Origin: Ulvibacterium sp965248315
GTDB taxonomy: Bacteria; Bacteroidota; Bacteroidia; Flavobacteriales; Flavobacteriaceae
NCBI RefSeq assembly: GCF_965248315.1
Contig: NZ_CBDFIX010000002.1
Span: forward strand, 496,001-560,000
Direction: 5' to 3'
DNA length: 64,000 nt
Below the pieces are notes generated by a model that saw only the letters and a list, made by a program, of their open reading frames with translations, was not told the DNA's origin and searched no databases. Both the position numbers and the translations under genes were made by a program. Every line of letters begins with the position of its first letter. Position 1 is the stretch's first letter. Below, piece after piece: positions 1 to 9,325 of the stretch.

Positions 1-1471
1 TTTTAGTTTCCCGGTTTTCTGTGCCTTTGATACGGGTACATGTACGATATTTTTGGTCAATACCCTACTTGTTTTTCCGTTTTGGTCAACCGCAATAGCC
101 TTTAAAACGGTGGTTTTATAAATTCGTACGGGCTTGGTGTACTTGGTAGATCGGGTTGTGGGCCGGCTTCCATCAAGCGTATAAAAGATTTCCAGATTAT
201 CAAAACCTCCTTCCAACGAAAACGAAGTTTGCTCAAAGAACTCGCTTTCCGCAGCTTTTATAATCGGGGCCGGTGGTTGGACCACAACTGTATTGTCTTT
301 TTTGGTCAGCTGAAAAGTATCGAACAAACGGCCTTCTATATCAATGGCTTTAAAGATGACTGTTTTGTTGAAAATGGTAAACGTACAATAGTGATAAACG
401 GGACGTTGCTCCAAACTGAACCAATTTCGTGTGGGTGCGAATCCTTCAATTGGACCTCCGGCTCCACCTGAGTTTATATAGACCACCCCGTTCTCCTGAT
501 CGACCATGTTATCCTTTATAGGCCAGGTTCGCTCATACATATGCACATGGCCGTATAAGCAAAAATCTACCCCGTATAACTCGTATAAGGGAACAAGGTC
601 ACGGATGGCCACCACACCATAGGTGGATAACCCGATATACGTATCTCCATTATCATTTTCTTCCGAACTATAAGGCGGATGATGGTGCATTGTGATTTTC
701 CAAGTAGCGGTCGATTTTGCCAAAGCCTGTTCCAGCCAGTTATATTGTTTCGAATTTTCAGAAACATCGCGATTGGTATCGATTACAAAAAACTCAGCAT
801 TGCCATAAGTAAAGGAGTAATAATACTCCGGCTTGGGGTTTGCCATGTACTGATAATAGTATTCCGAATCATTTTCGTGATTTCCCAGGGCCGTGTACAT
901 GGGAATGCGACTCATTAACTGGTGCCCTTCCGGCAAGAATTGCTCAGTCCAATCGGTAACCCTTAGCCCATTGTCGACCAAATCTCCCACATGGACCACA
1001 AAATTAGGCCTACTATTCCATACCCTTTCCGAAATTCGCCTCCATACAATCGTGTCCTTTACCTTTCTTTGATTCCTTTGGGAATCGCCGACCAAAGCGA
1101 AGGAAAAGGCGGTGTTTTCCTTTACATTGGTTTTAAAGGTAGATACCTGGCTCGATAGGGTATTTCCGTTTTTGGATGTAATGTCGACCTTCCAGAAATA
1201 GTTGGTTTCAGTTTCCAAACCAACAAGTTCTACTTCATGCATTGTTTTAAGGCCCTTGCCCGAAACGCTTAACGATAAATTAGGGGCTTTTGCCTCGGCC
1301 AATGCATTTCCATAGCGAACAACGGCCTTTGTGGGTTGTTCGGTTTCAAATAGAATACGTATGCTCGTTTTGGTCGAATATTGAAGATAGGGCCTAACCT
1401 TGAACTCTTGGGCACCTAGTTTAGGAAACAATATCCCTAAAACAAAGATTACAGCTAGCTTTTTTTTCATT
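1..1471 (-). CDS. Secreted purple acid phosphatase-like metallophosphoesterase (3' end outside window)
   Basis: The reverse frame is open from an ATG at 1469-1471 to the window edge, about 490 codons, so the C-terminus is missing. Residues 1-20 form a signal peptide ending LGA-QE, which points to export. Residues 22-115 look like the fibronectin-III-like domain that precedes the catalytic domain in purple acid phosphatases. The metal-binding blocks are in order: GDS (D129), GDLVDNG (D163), GNHE (N197-H198), HHHPPY (262-267) and GHVHMYER (307-314). A chitobiase/hexosaminidase C-terminal-type beta domain (TLDGSRPT) follows around residues 430-480. The expected activity is dinuclear-metal hydrolysis of phosphate esters in the periplasm or outside the cell; the substrate is unknown. 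It stands alone with no operon partner visible here. Confidence 0.88.
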
Positions 1472-1983
1472 GATCAATAGGGTTTACCAAATTTAGGATA
1501 TACGAAGGAAAATCTACTATTTGTAAATTTTATTTACTAATACTAAACATTATTATAATGTAAATGATGAGGACAAAGTCTATCTTGGAGCCTCCAAAAA
1601 ATGTAAAGAGGGTGTGCGGGAGGCTATAAAAAATACAAGCACACTTGCAGCACTAAATTGCAGGCACCAGTACAAGTAATAATGCTCTTATCGTTTTGCC
1701 AAACTGAAAAACCCTTTTTTTATTTTACTTAGGTCATTTTTTAAAGATAATGCAACTCAATTGCATTTATGTGCATTTTCGTATATTTTTACAACAGGTA
1801 CCGTATTAATACATTTCTTTGGAAATGATATGTTTACAAGTGCTCATCTGGTCAGAATTTGATACATTTTTAGCTATATGCCCAGAACTTGATCTAGAAA
1901 ATGGATGAAGGGCTATCATAGCTATGGCTTGCTGAAAGGGCTTATGTTCTGGAATAAAATTTAAATTTTCACTCAAATTTAAT
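1472..1983. other. Gene-free AT-rich intergenic region
   Basis: This 512-base divergent region lies between the phosphoesterase and the DinB-like gene. It is AT-rich and has no ORF that looks coding. The only clear structure is the short palindrome at 1749-1767, listed separately. Confidence 0.6.
1749..1767. promoter_or_regulatory. Palindrome AATGCAA-N5-TTGCATT, candidate operator
   Basis: There are two perfect 7-base inverted arms around a 5-base spacer (CTCAA), followed by a third half-like GTGCATT at 1771-1777. The symmetry and position in a divergent intergenic region suggest a dimeric repressor site. Its shape resembles Fur/Zur-type boxes, but the regulator is a guess. It lies 217 bases before the DinB-like start. 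Confidence 0.35.
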
Positions 1984-2577
1984 ATGAACCGTACTGGTTT
2001 CCTTAAGAATATTTTTGGTTTAGGCCTTCTCTCGATCTGGGGCTGTCGAATAGACAACAGCAAAGTTAAATCCTCTGCTTTCGTAGGGAATGCGGAATCC
2101 CTGGAAGAACAAAAGTCCATTGAAGCTCTCAGGAAAGAACTGAAAACGGCTTGGCTTCGATCCGAAATCATGACAATGACCAATGTCGGGCAAATGCCTC
2201 CTGATTTTTTTACTTTTAAATATACCGATGAAGTGATGACTTTTTCAGAGCAATGGCGGCACTGTATCGTCTATACCTGTGGACAGTTGTCGGGACGTGC
2301 TGGCCTCAAAAACCCTTATGAGAATATAAAGCTACCCGTACAAATGACCAAAGACCATGTTACCGAAGAACTTAAAAAGATGTACGCTTTTGTAAGGCAA
2401 TCCATTGAGGCTCTTTCGGCCGAAAAGCTACTCTCCGATTGTAATTTTGCCGGTGATACAATACCCATCTGGCGCTTATTCTATGCCATGGAAAATCACA
2501 TTATCCATCATCGGGGACAATGCGTGGTATACTTGCGCCTCAAAGGTATAATCCCTAAAGGATTCTATGGATGGTAA
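1984..2577 (+). CDS. DinB-like four-helix protein with lipoprotein-type N-terminus
   Basis: This 197-residue protein ends in NHIIHHRGQCVVYLRLKG, the typical last helix of the DinB/YfiT four-helix family, in which histidines bind a divalent metal. Many members are thiol-dependent metalloenzymes (for example bacillithiol or mycothiol transferases), but the substrate cannot be read from sequence. Unusually for the family, the N-terminus is a hydrophobic segment ending WGC (Cys21), which reads as a lipoprotein signal and would place it at the envelope. The N-terminal half before residue 60 is not family-typical. It is a single gene upstream of the carbonic anhydrase gene, with a 98-base gap. Confidence 0.7.
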   Translation: MNRTGFLKNIFGLGLLSIWGCRIDNSKVKSSAFVGNAESLEEQKSIEALRKELKTAWLRSEIMTMTNVGQMPPDFFTFKYTDEVMTFSEQWRHCIVYTCGQLSGRAGLKNPYENIKLPVQMTKDHVTEELKKMYAFVRQSIEALSAEKLLSDCNFAGDTIPIWRLFYAMENHIIHHRGQCVVYLRLKGIIPKGFYGW

Positions 2578-2675
2578 TGAACAGATCGGCTGATTGTCAT
2601 CCCACGGGATTTTATGAGGGAATGTAGATTTTGTTAGATTGATAATCTTAAAATAAATGTTTAAACTCTTTAATT

Positions 2676-3389
2676 ATGTTACAAAGAAAATTTGATGAAA
2701 TAGTAAAGTCCCATTTTCCCAATGCCATGGACGCGAAGGACACATCCATTCATTACCTTGGGAAAATGCAAATTGAACACAAAATCGACATCTCTAAAGT
2801 ATTGATGGCCACCTCCGTGTGTTCAGATGATATTAACGTTCCTTCCACAACGTTCTTTAATGTATTGTTCGGCCCATTTATTATGGGAGGATTGGGAGGC
2901 CTGCCTTTTGCAGGACAAACCGGCATGACGGCTTTTGCCCATCACATTCCGGATGAAGGTAGTGCATTTATATTTTATGGTCCCCATATAGGGATTACGT
3001 TGGAAGGGGGTTTGGGCAAGATGTACAGACCACGACAAGAGCAGACCGGCAACTCTTGTGGTGCCCTTATGTTGGCATTGAGCCGAATTCAGAACGGGAA
3101 CTATAGACCGGTATTGAACGAGGATGACTATCAACAAATGAAGCTTGAGGAAAGCCTGCTGCCCTTCCGGGAACAAATATTGGGAAGCGAAAACATTGAG
3201 AAAGGAATTACGGAAGCAACTTATGAGATTATCGATAAAAAGATCCATGATCATATAAAGTCATGCAAGGATGAATTCCATGTTGATAAAGTTACCCTGT
3301 TGGGTGGAATCATCATTAACACGGACTATGGATTGGATGATTACTTTGACGCTAAAAACTTTGAGGTTATTGATGTCAAAAGCCTCTGA
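2676..3389 (+). CDS. LCIB/LCIC-family carbonic anhydrase
   Basis: The protein (237 residues) carries the core of the LCIB family, first known from the algal carbon-concentrating mechanism and shown to be beta-CA-like zinc enzymes. Visible blocks are CSDDIN (Cys49), GGLGGLPFAGQTG (71-83), AFAHHIPDEG (86-95, His89/His90), YGPHIGI (101-107) and SCGALM (Cys128). Cys49, a His at 89-90 and Cys128 fit the Cys-His-Cys zinc set. It would interconvert CO2 and bicarbonate. There is no signal peptide, so it is probably cytoplasmic. The ATG at 2676 is the only plausible start. The next gene downstream resembles a beta-CA lacking zinc ligands. The match comes from recalled motifs, not a search. Confidence 0.8.
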   Translation: MLQRKFDEIVKSHFPNAMDAKDTSIHYLGKMQIEHKIDISKVLMATSVCSDDINVPSTTFFNVLFGPFIMGGLGGLPFAGQTGMTAFAHHIPDEGSAFIFYGPHIGITLEGGLGKMYRPRQEQTGNSCGALMLALSRIQNGNYRPVLNEDDYQQMKLEESLLPFREQILGSENIEKGITEATYEIIDKKIHDHIKSCKDEFHVDKVTLLGGIIINTDYGLDDYFDAKNFEVIDVKSL

Positions 3390-3567
3390 TATGAGTCGAT
3401 GAATTTCGGCACTATACGGTTTATTGCCCATTGAAAATTACTGTTTTACTGCTTTAGGCACTTTTTGGGTAAAGGTCGAATAGATATAGATCAAAGCTAA
3501 AATGTTTGGATTAAAAAATTGACCATAACCATTTTTTCTTTGATCTTAAAACCACGGTATTGAATTA

Positions 3568-4065
3568 ATGCACAGTCACTTATACTTCATTTGCCCTACG
3601 GACCATATCGAACCTATTATCAATAGTTCATTTGGACATAGAAGCTACTATTACACTTCACTTGGTAATTCTGTTGCATTCGATGATGATACCATTAAGC
3701 AAATAGAGCATTTAGTCTTAAAACATAACATTAGAGAGATTTCTTTTGTTTTGTCAAATACTAATGTGATTTTCCTTGATGCTTTGGGAAATCGGAATTT
3801 CTCAGAGATAAGCGGGTTAGACAACTTCTATAATGAAGTGATAAGTCAAAAGGAATATTCCGCAGGGTCAGGGCTAAAATGTAATCGTAAATTCTTAGTT
3901 CTTTCTTATTATTTAAATTATAAAATAAGGGAATTGTGGCATGAATTAAATTATCCGATCATTAATCAAGTTAAAATAATCGGTAAAATTTATGATAAAA
4001 AGAGAAATGTATTTGATGAAATATACTCGGATTTGATTTGTAGGGATTATATTAGTTTAAATTAA
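3568..4065 (+). CDS. Beta-carbonic-anhydrase-like protein without zinc ligands
   Basis: I do not recognise a named family for this 165-residue protein, but its layout follows a beta-CA. It has ICPTDHIEP (8-16) where beta-CAs have CxDSR, YYTSLGNS (28-35) where they have RNAGN, a helix DDDTIKQIEHLVLKHNIREI (39-58), and a C-terminal VKIIGKIYDKKRNVF (135-149) like the usual G-x-x-YD-x-x-xG strand pair. The HxxC ligand pair is replaced by SNTNVI (63-68), and CxD becomes CPTD, so catalysis with zinc looks lost. It lies 178 bases after the LCIB-type gene and is more AT-rich than its neighbours. A binding or scaffolding role is possible. Function unknown. Confidence 0.55.
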   Translation: MHSHLYFICPTDHIEPIINSSFGHRSYYYTSLGNSVAFDDDTIKQIEHLVLKHNIREISFVLSNTNVIFLDALGNRNFSEISGLDNFYNEVISQKEYSAGSGLKCNRKFLVLSYYLNYKIRELWHELNYPIINQVKIIGKIYDKKRNVFDEIYSDLICRDYISLN

Positions 4066-4136
4066 CACGAACTATCATAATCCCATAATGAATTGATTCT
4101 CGAACTGAAAAATTCATGGATGTCCTTTAGCGACAA

Positions 4137-5540
4137 ATGAGTATATCAAATTATAAAGATCAATCTTTTTTTAATCGCATACCACATGCCATAACCTTGT
4201 TGTTTGCCATAATTATCCTGGTGACCCTGTTGAGCTATATGCTACCAGCCGGGACCTATGAACGGATTTTGGTTGATGGCCGAAGTACGGTGGTTCCCAA
4301 TTCATATAGGACTATTCCTGCCACACCTATTGGATTATTGGATATGTTCAAAGCCATACCCTTGGGCTTTAAGGCTGCGGTAGAAATTATTTTTGTCGTT
4401 TTTGCGGGGGGCATCATGTTTGGCTTTATGGAAAAGTCAAAAGCTGTTGAGAATGCCGTTGGCACACTTGTGAAAAATTTGGGTTTAAAACACAAACACC
4501 TCATTATTGTCATCATGACATTTATTTATGGTTTGCTCGGTCTTGCCGTGGGTTATGAAAACAATATTGCCATGGTTCCCATAGCGGCAGTCCTGAGTCT
4601 GGCACTAGGCGGCGATTTAATTCTGGCGGCAGGTATTTCGGTAGGGGCCATGACCATAGGATTTGGGTTATCGCCAATTAATCCATACACAGTAGGTACC
4701 GGTCATAAAATTGCCGAGCTGCCTTTGTTTTCAGGAGCCTTACTTCGCAGCGTGCTTTGTTTTGTAGCATTATCTATTATGGCCTTTTACAATGTGAGAT
4801 ATTTCAAAAAGATTTCTTTAAATCCAGAAAAGAGTTTAGGTAGAGGTCTTGATATAAGCGAATTGACCTTATCAAAACCACTTCAGGAATATCGAATGAG
4901 CGGAAACAGTTGGATGGTCATTTCTCTATTTATCGCGGGTCTTTTGACTATTATATACGGGGTCTTCAACTTGAATTGGTACATTAATGAGCTTTCTGCA
5001 GTATTCTTGATCATCGCCCTTCTTTGTGGCCTGGTTTCAAAAATGAGTGCCACGAATATGAGCGAAACCGTATTAAAGGCGGTTGCGCTGTCTGCGCCGG
5101 GGGGCTTTATGGTAGGCTATGCAACATCCATTAAAGTTCTTATGGAAATGGGAAACGTTGGCGACACCATTTCATATCAGCTCTCCATCTGGTTACAGGA
5201 TTTACCTCTATATGCCTCGGCCATTTGCATGTCGATCTCCCAAAGTGCAATCAACTTTTTTATCCCATCGGGAAGTGGACAGGCATTGGCCACCTTACCC
5301 GTAATGCTTCCCTTAGGGGAATCCCTTGGTCTTACCAGACAAATTAGCATTCTGGCATTTCAGATAGGTGATGGACTATCCAACCTTGTTAACCCAACCT
5401 TAGGGGGACTTATCGCCATGCTCAGTATGTGTCGTGTACCTATCGATCGGTGGATTCGCTTTATTTTTCCCGTTTTGATCAGTGTACTCTTCATCGCTTT
5501 TTTGGCCTTGATTTTTGCAGTTGCCACAAACTATAGTTGA
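4137..5540 (+). CDS. YfcC/DcuC-superfamily membrane transporter
   Basis: This is a 467-residue polytopic inner-membrane protein with about 11-12 hydrophobic segments. The features FNRIPHAITLLFAIIILVTL, LSYMLPAGTYER and GLSPINPYTVG are typical of YfcC-type members of the DcuC superfamily. Relatives carry C4-dicarboxylates, short-chain fatty acids or amino acids such as arginine/ornithine, so the substrate is uncertain. The stop codon is one base from the ATG of the M20 deacetylase, so the two are co-transcribed and probably work together: import of an N-acyl amino acid or small peptide, followed by hydrolysis. The ATG start gives a short cytoplasmic tail before the first membrane segment. Confidence 0.75.
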   Translation: MSISNYKDQSFFNRIPHAITLLFAIIILVTLLSYMLPAGTYERILVDGRSTVVPNSYRTIPATPIGLLDMFKAIPLGFKAAVEIIFVVFAGGIMFGFMEKSKAVENAVGTLVKNLGLKHKHLIIVIMTFIYGLLGLAVGYENNIAMVPIAAVLSLALGGDLILAAGISVGAMTIGFGLSPINPYTVGTGHKIAELPLFSGALLRSVLCFVALSIMAFYNVRYFKKISLNPEKSLGRGLDISELTLSKPLQEYRMSGNSWMVISLFIAGLLTIIYGVFNLNWYINELSAVFLIIALLCGLVSKMSATNMSETVLKAVALSAPGGFMVGYATSIKVLMEMGNVGDTISYQLSIWLQDLPLYASAICMSISQSAINFFIPSGSGQALATLPVMLPLGESLGLTRQISILAFQIGDGLSNLVNPTLGGLIAMLSMCRVPIDRWIRFIFPVLISVLFIAFLALIFAVATNYS

Positions 5541-5541
5541 T

Positions 5542-6708
5542 ATGACCGTTAAGTACATTCTTGAAAAGCTTGTTTCATTTCCTGTATTGGGGGGTGAGAG
5601 CAATTTAAGCATCATTCATTGGATAAAAGAATATATTGAATCTTATGGTATTGATGTAAACTTGTTGCCCAATGAAAAAGGGGATAAAGCTTCATTACAT
5701 TGTCGGATTGGACCCAGTATCGATGGCGGTGTTATTCTTTCCGGTCACACAGATGTAGTACCGGTTGAAGGTCAGGAGTGGACCACCGATCCCTTTAAGC
5801 TTACGGACAAAGGTGACGGAAAACTTTATGGCAGGGGGGCTTGTGACATGAAGGGGTTTGTAGCCTGTTGTTTGGCCGTACTGCCCCAATTGGTTAAGGC
5901 TAACTTGAAAAAACCGATATATTTTGCTTTTTCCTATGACGAGGAGGTGGGCTGTTTAGCCGGACCCGAATTGGCTCGAGCGGTCAAGACCCATTACAAA
6001 GAAATCCCCAAATATGCCATTATTGGAGAACCCTCTTTGATGGAACCTATTGTCGGGCAGAAGGGCATTTACATTCTTGAGACCTACGTAAATGGTTCCG
6101 CCGGGCATAGTAGTCGCATAAAACAAGAGGTAAGTGCCATTCACGAATCAATGCGGTTGATCCTTTGGCTTGAGAATAAAATGAATCGATTGATTGCCGA
6201 CAAACGATTGGATAAACGTTTTAGTCCACCCTACTCAACCATTCATATTGGTTTGGTCGAAGGGGGCATTGCTCCTAATGTAATCGCTGATAAGGCTCAT
6301 TTTTATTGGGATTTACGGACCATTCCGAAGGATGATATTGTAGCCATTGTCAATGAATTTGAAGCCTATTGTGCCGAACGGAAAGAAAAATTACAGAACA
6401 TCTTTTCCGATTTTTCAATAAGAACCATTGAAAATCACCCCCCTGTTCCCCATCTAGACACCAAAGCCGATGATGATATAGTCCATTTAATCAAAAGAAT
6501 AACAGGGAATTCCAAACTGAACACGGTTGCCTATGCAGCCGAAGCCGGTCAGTTTGCGAATGAAGGCTTTCATACAGCAATTTGTGGGCCGGGATCTATT
6601 GCACAAGCCCATAGAGCCGATGAATATATCGCCCATGAACAATTGGAAAAGGGAATGGAAATGTTGGAAAAGCTGATCCAAGAATTATCTTCCGACCACT
6701 TTCGCTAA
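5542..6708 (+). CDS. argE: Acetylornithine deacetylase-like M20 peptidase
   Basis: This M20 zinc hydrolase has the metal-binding motifs SGHTDVVPVEG, GRGACDMKG, YDEEVGC and GEPS, and the C-terminal AHRADEYI histidine. These best fit ArgE/DapE-type deacylases, in particular acetylornithine deacetylase of the flavobacterial type. It removes an acyl group from an N-acyl amino acid in the cytoplasm. A longer reading from TTG at 5515 would overlap the transporter gene. I prefer ATG at 5542, one base after that gene's stop, giving 388 residues. The pairing with a transporter and a dipeptidase suggests amino-acid scavenging rather than arginine synthesis. The substrate is not proven. Confidence 0.78.
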   Translation: MTVKYILEKLVSFPVLGGESNLSIIHWIKEYIESYGIDVNLLPNEKGDKASLHCRIGPSIDGGVILSGHTDVVPVEGQEWTTDPFKLTDKGDGKLYGRGACDMKGFVACCLAVLPQLVKANLKKPIYFAFSYDEEVGCLAGPELARAVKTHYKEIPKYAIIGEPSLMEPIVGQKGIYILETYVNGSAGHSSRIKQEVSAIHESMRLILWLENKMNRLIADKRLDKRFSPPYSTIHIGLVEGGIAPNVIADKAHFYWDLRTIPKDDIVAIVNEFEAYCAERKEKLQNIFSDFSIRTIENHPPVPHLDTKADDDIVHLIKRITGNSKLNTVAYAAEAGQFANEGFHTAICGPGSIAQAHRADEYIAHEQLEKGMEMLEKLIQELSSDHFR

Positions 6709-6811
6709 GTATCCGGGAATTTAAAGCTCTCCCAAGTGCGGCAACCAAAGCTTCCCTTGATTCATTTAATATTGTACATTTAACTATTCTCAATTGTTTA
6801 AGCTGGAATAC

Positions 6812-8089
6812 ATGTTTAAGACTTCTCAAAGATATCCCGTTTTTTTCCTTTTGTTACTTCTAATAAGTGGCTGCAAGGAAAAATCCACTTCGACCGATCC
6901 AAAAATCGAGGAAGACGAATTGACACAAAAAGCGCTTGAAATTCATAAGCGCGTACTCACTCTCGATACCCATGCGGATACGCCTGGACGTATGATTGAG
7001 CCGGGTTTTGATATGGCGGAACGACATGATCCCCGGGAAACTGGCTCAAAGGTAGACTATCCACGGATGATCGAAGGCGGTTTGGACGCTATCTTTTTTG
7101 CCGCCTTTGTCGCACAGGATATCCGTGATGACGATGGTAACACCCGCGCCAAGACCCTATGTCTTCAAATGATAGATTCGATCGTGGCTTCTACCCAAAA
7201 AAATTTAGACATCGTAGGATTGGCCCTCAACCCTGAAGATGCATATACTATGGAAAAGGCCGGTAAGCGCGCGATCTACATAGGTATCGAAAATGGTTAC
7301 CCCATCGGAAAGGATCTCTCCAATGTAGCTCTGTATTTTGATAGAGGTGTACGCTATATCACCTTGGTACATTCATCAAACAATGATTTGGCAGATTCCG
7401 CTACCGATTCGAATGGATCCGAGCATGGTGGTATTAGTGCATTTGGAAGCGCGGTAGTCCGGGAGATGAATCGCCTAGGCATCATGGTAGATGTTTCCCA
7501 TGGTAACGACAGTGTATTTTACGATGCAATTTCCATGTCCAAGGCACCGATCATTGCCAGCCACTCCAACGCCCGGTCCATAACCGATCACCCACGCAAT
7601 ATGACCGATGAAATGTTGGAGCTAATGGCGAAAAATGGAGGCGTGGTACAACTTACAATGTTGGCGGACTATCTACGGGAAGCCCCACCGAACAAAAGGT
7701 TGGACTCCGCATTGGCAGCACTCCGTGACAAGATGAAACCTATTGAAGACATGACCCTGGAAGAACGAAACGCAATGCGAAAATCTACACAGGAACTCAA
7801 TGAGAGATACCCCGATCCTGCGGCAACCGTAAAACATGTGGTCGATCATATTGATCATATCGTCAAGGTGGCCGGAATCGATCATGTGGGAATTGGTTGC
7901 GATTTTGACGGAGGCGGAGGAATTGAAGGGGTTTTTGATGCCAGCGAAGTAATGAACATCACCATTGAACTGGTAAGACGTGGGTATACCGAAGAACAGA
8001 TTCGAAAAATCTGGGGAGGAAATTTGATTCGTGTCTTCAAAGAAGTCCAAGCTGTTGCAAAACGGATACAGTCCGAAGAAAAGTCCTGA
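6812..8089 (+). CDS. M19 membrane dipeptidase, lipoprotein
   Basis: This 425-residue renal-dipeptidase-family enzyme hydrolyses dipeptides, some with D-residues, using two zinc ions. Motifs are LDTHADTP (metal HxD), GIENGYPIG (bridging Glu), TLVHSSNND, DVSHGN, IASHSNARSI and GIGCDFDGGGG. The N-terminus has a hydrophobic run ending LISGC, a lipobox, so it should be anchored at the envelope. ATG at 6812 is preferred over TTG at 6794 because it places the signal peptide correctly. It follows argE after a 103-base gap and probably supplies amino acids from peptides to the same pathway. A Lys-rich C-terminus follows the WGGNLIRVFKE block usual for the family. Confidence 0.88.
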   Translation: MFKTSQRYPVFFLLLLLISGCKEKSTSTDPKIEEDELTQKALEIHKRVLTLDTHADTPGRMIEPGFDMAERHDPRETGSKVDYPRMIEGGLDAIFFAAFVAQDIRDDDGNTRAKTLCLQMIDSIVASTQKNLDIVGLALNPEDAYTMEKAGKRAIYIGIENGYPIGKDLSNVALYFDRGVRYITLVHSSNNDLADSATDSNGSEHGGISAFGSAVVREMNRLGIMVDVSHGNDSVFYDAISMSKAPIIASHSNARSITDHPRNMTDEMLELMAKNGGVVQLTMLADYLREAPPNKRLDSALAALRDKMKPIEDMTLEERNAMRKSTQELNERYPDPAATVKHVVDHIDHIVKVAGIDHVGIGCDFDGGGGIEGVFDASEVMNITIELVRRGYTEEQIRKIWGGNLIRVFKEVQAVAKRIQSEEKS

Positions 8090-8107
8090 GTCCTAAATTT
8101 TAAGGTA

Positions 8108-8617
8108 GTGTTTAGATTGCTATTTGTGATACTAACCCTGGGATTGTCCACATCAATTGAGGACCATCCTTTAAGGTTGTCCTTATGTGAAATAGAGTAT
8201 ACCTCCAGTAAACAAATCTTGAGCATCAACCTAAAACTATTCTTAACCGATGTCAACGAAGCTATACTCTTTGATCCTTACAGCAAGGAACTTGCCTTTT
8301 GCCAACCTAATGAGTCGGCACAGGCGAATAAAATGCTGATGAACTACGTCAACCAATTTTTTTATGTCAAGACAAACAGAAAATTGGTAGCTCTGAAAAT
8401 AAAAAGCAAAAAATTAAGCGGTGATGGAGAGAACACTGCCCTGTGGATCTACTTTGAGCATCAACAATCATCTCCATTGACATCTTTGGAAATCAAAAAT
8501 GCCGTTTTCACGGATTTGTTCTTTGATCAAAACAACATCGTCTACGTCCATGTCAACGGAAAATCCAAAAGTCTGATGCTCAACAAAAAAACATCCGTTC
8601 ACCAATTGAAATTCTGA
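8108..8617 (+). CDS. DUF6702-like exported protein
   Basis: This 169-residue protein begins at GTG (8108), with a short hydrophobic signal segment and then DHPLRLSLCEIEYTSSK, a pattern I associate with the Bacteroidota family DUF6702. The remaining sequence alternates short beta strands with no cysteine pairs or catalytic motifs. No function is known for the family. The gene starts 18 bases after the dipeptidase and stops one base before the HupE/UreJ-like gene, so it belongs to that operon. In related bacteria, as I recall, this family is often next to HupE-like proteins. The assignment is moderately sure; the function is not. Confidence 0.6.
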   Translation: MFRLLFVILTLGLSTSIEDHPLRLSLCEIEYTSSKQILSINLKLFLTDVNEAILFDPYSKELAFCQPNESAQANKMLMNYVNQFFYVKTNRKLVALKIKSKKLSGDGENTALWIYFEHQQSSPLTSLEIKNAVFTDLFFDQNNIVYVHVNGKSKSLMLNKKTSVHQLKF

Positions 8618-8618
8618 T

Positions 8619-9203
8619 ATGCATCCCTTTGAATTTTACTTGAAGTTAGGTTTTGAACATATTTCAAACCTGGCCGGCTATGATCACATACTCTTCCTCG
8701 TAGTACTTTGTGCTATCTACCGAATCCAACAATGGAAAAACATTCTCATTTTGGTGACCGCTTTTACGATAGGTCACAGCGTTACCTTGGCCCTTGTATC
8801 CTTGGAAATTATTACAATCCCCTCCAACATTATCAAATTTCTTATACCAGCTACTATATTCGTAACCGCCCTCCACAATGTAATTGGTACAAATCTGACC
8901 GAAAAGTCCTCAAGAATGGGTCGAAACTATAGTATGGCGTTATTCTTTGGGTTTGTACACGGTATGGATTTTTCCAACTATTTCAGGGCGCTGATAATGG
9001 ACCCTTCCGATATTGCGGTACCCTTGTTGGGCTTTAATCTGGGAATTGAACTTGGACAACTATTGGTCGTATTTTTTGTTGTTGGGGTTGCCTTTCTCTT
9101 TCTCAATGTCATCGGAGTGAAACATCGTGATTGGAATGTCTTTATTTCGGGGGCAGCGGCAGGTATGTCCCTAATTTCGATGCTGGACAATAAGTTTTGG
9201 TAA
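8619..9203 (+). CDS. HupE/UreJ-like membrane protein
   Basis: The 194-residue protein has about six membrane segments and the family motifs GYDHILFLVV (21-30), FTIGHSVTLA and FGFVHGMDFS. HupE/UreJ proteins are linked to nickel or cobalt handling for hydrogenase and urease, but no such enzyme is nearby. The Bacteroidota version often sits beside DUF6702 and peptidases, and its role is not established. The histidine-rich positions in membrane helices (H in GYDH, GHS, VHG) could bind a metal. It is translated right after the DUF6702-like gene. Confidence 0.8.
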   Translation: MHPFEFYLKLGFEHISNLAGYDHILFLVVLCAIYRIQQWKNILILVTAFTIGHSVTLALVSLEIITIPSNIIKFLIPATIFVTALHNVIGTNLTEKSSRMGRNYSMALFFGFVHGMDFSNYFRALIMDPSDIAVPLLGFNLGIELGQLLVVFFVVGVAFLFLNVIGVKHRDWNVFISGAAAGMSLISMLDNKFW

Positions 9204-9325
9204 ACACTTCTCAAAGATAAAAAGCAGGGTAATACCAACTAAACACCAATATTGTATTCTTTGAGGTCTCACATAACACCTTAATTTACAAGAAACACCA
9301 AAAGAATTCTGAGAAAAGAAGTATT

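Noticed and set aside
1806..2183. 125-codon minus-strand ORF over the start of the DinB-like gene
   Set aside because: Antisense shadow; the plus-strand frame has the family signature and a signal peptide, this one has none.
5515..5541. Extra N-terminal codons from TTG before the ArgE start
   Set aside because: They overlap the transporter gene, and ATG at 5542 lies one base after its stop.
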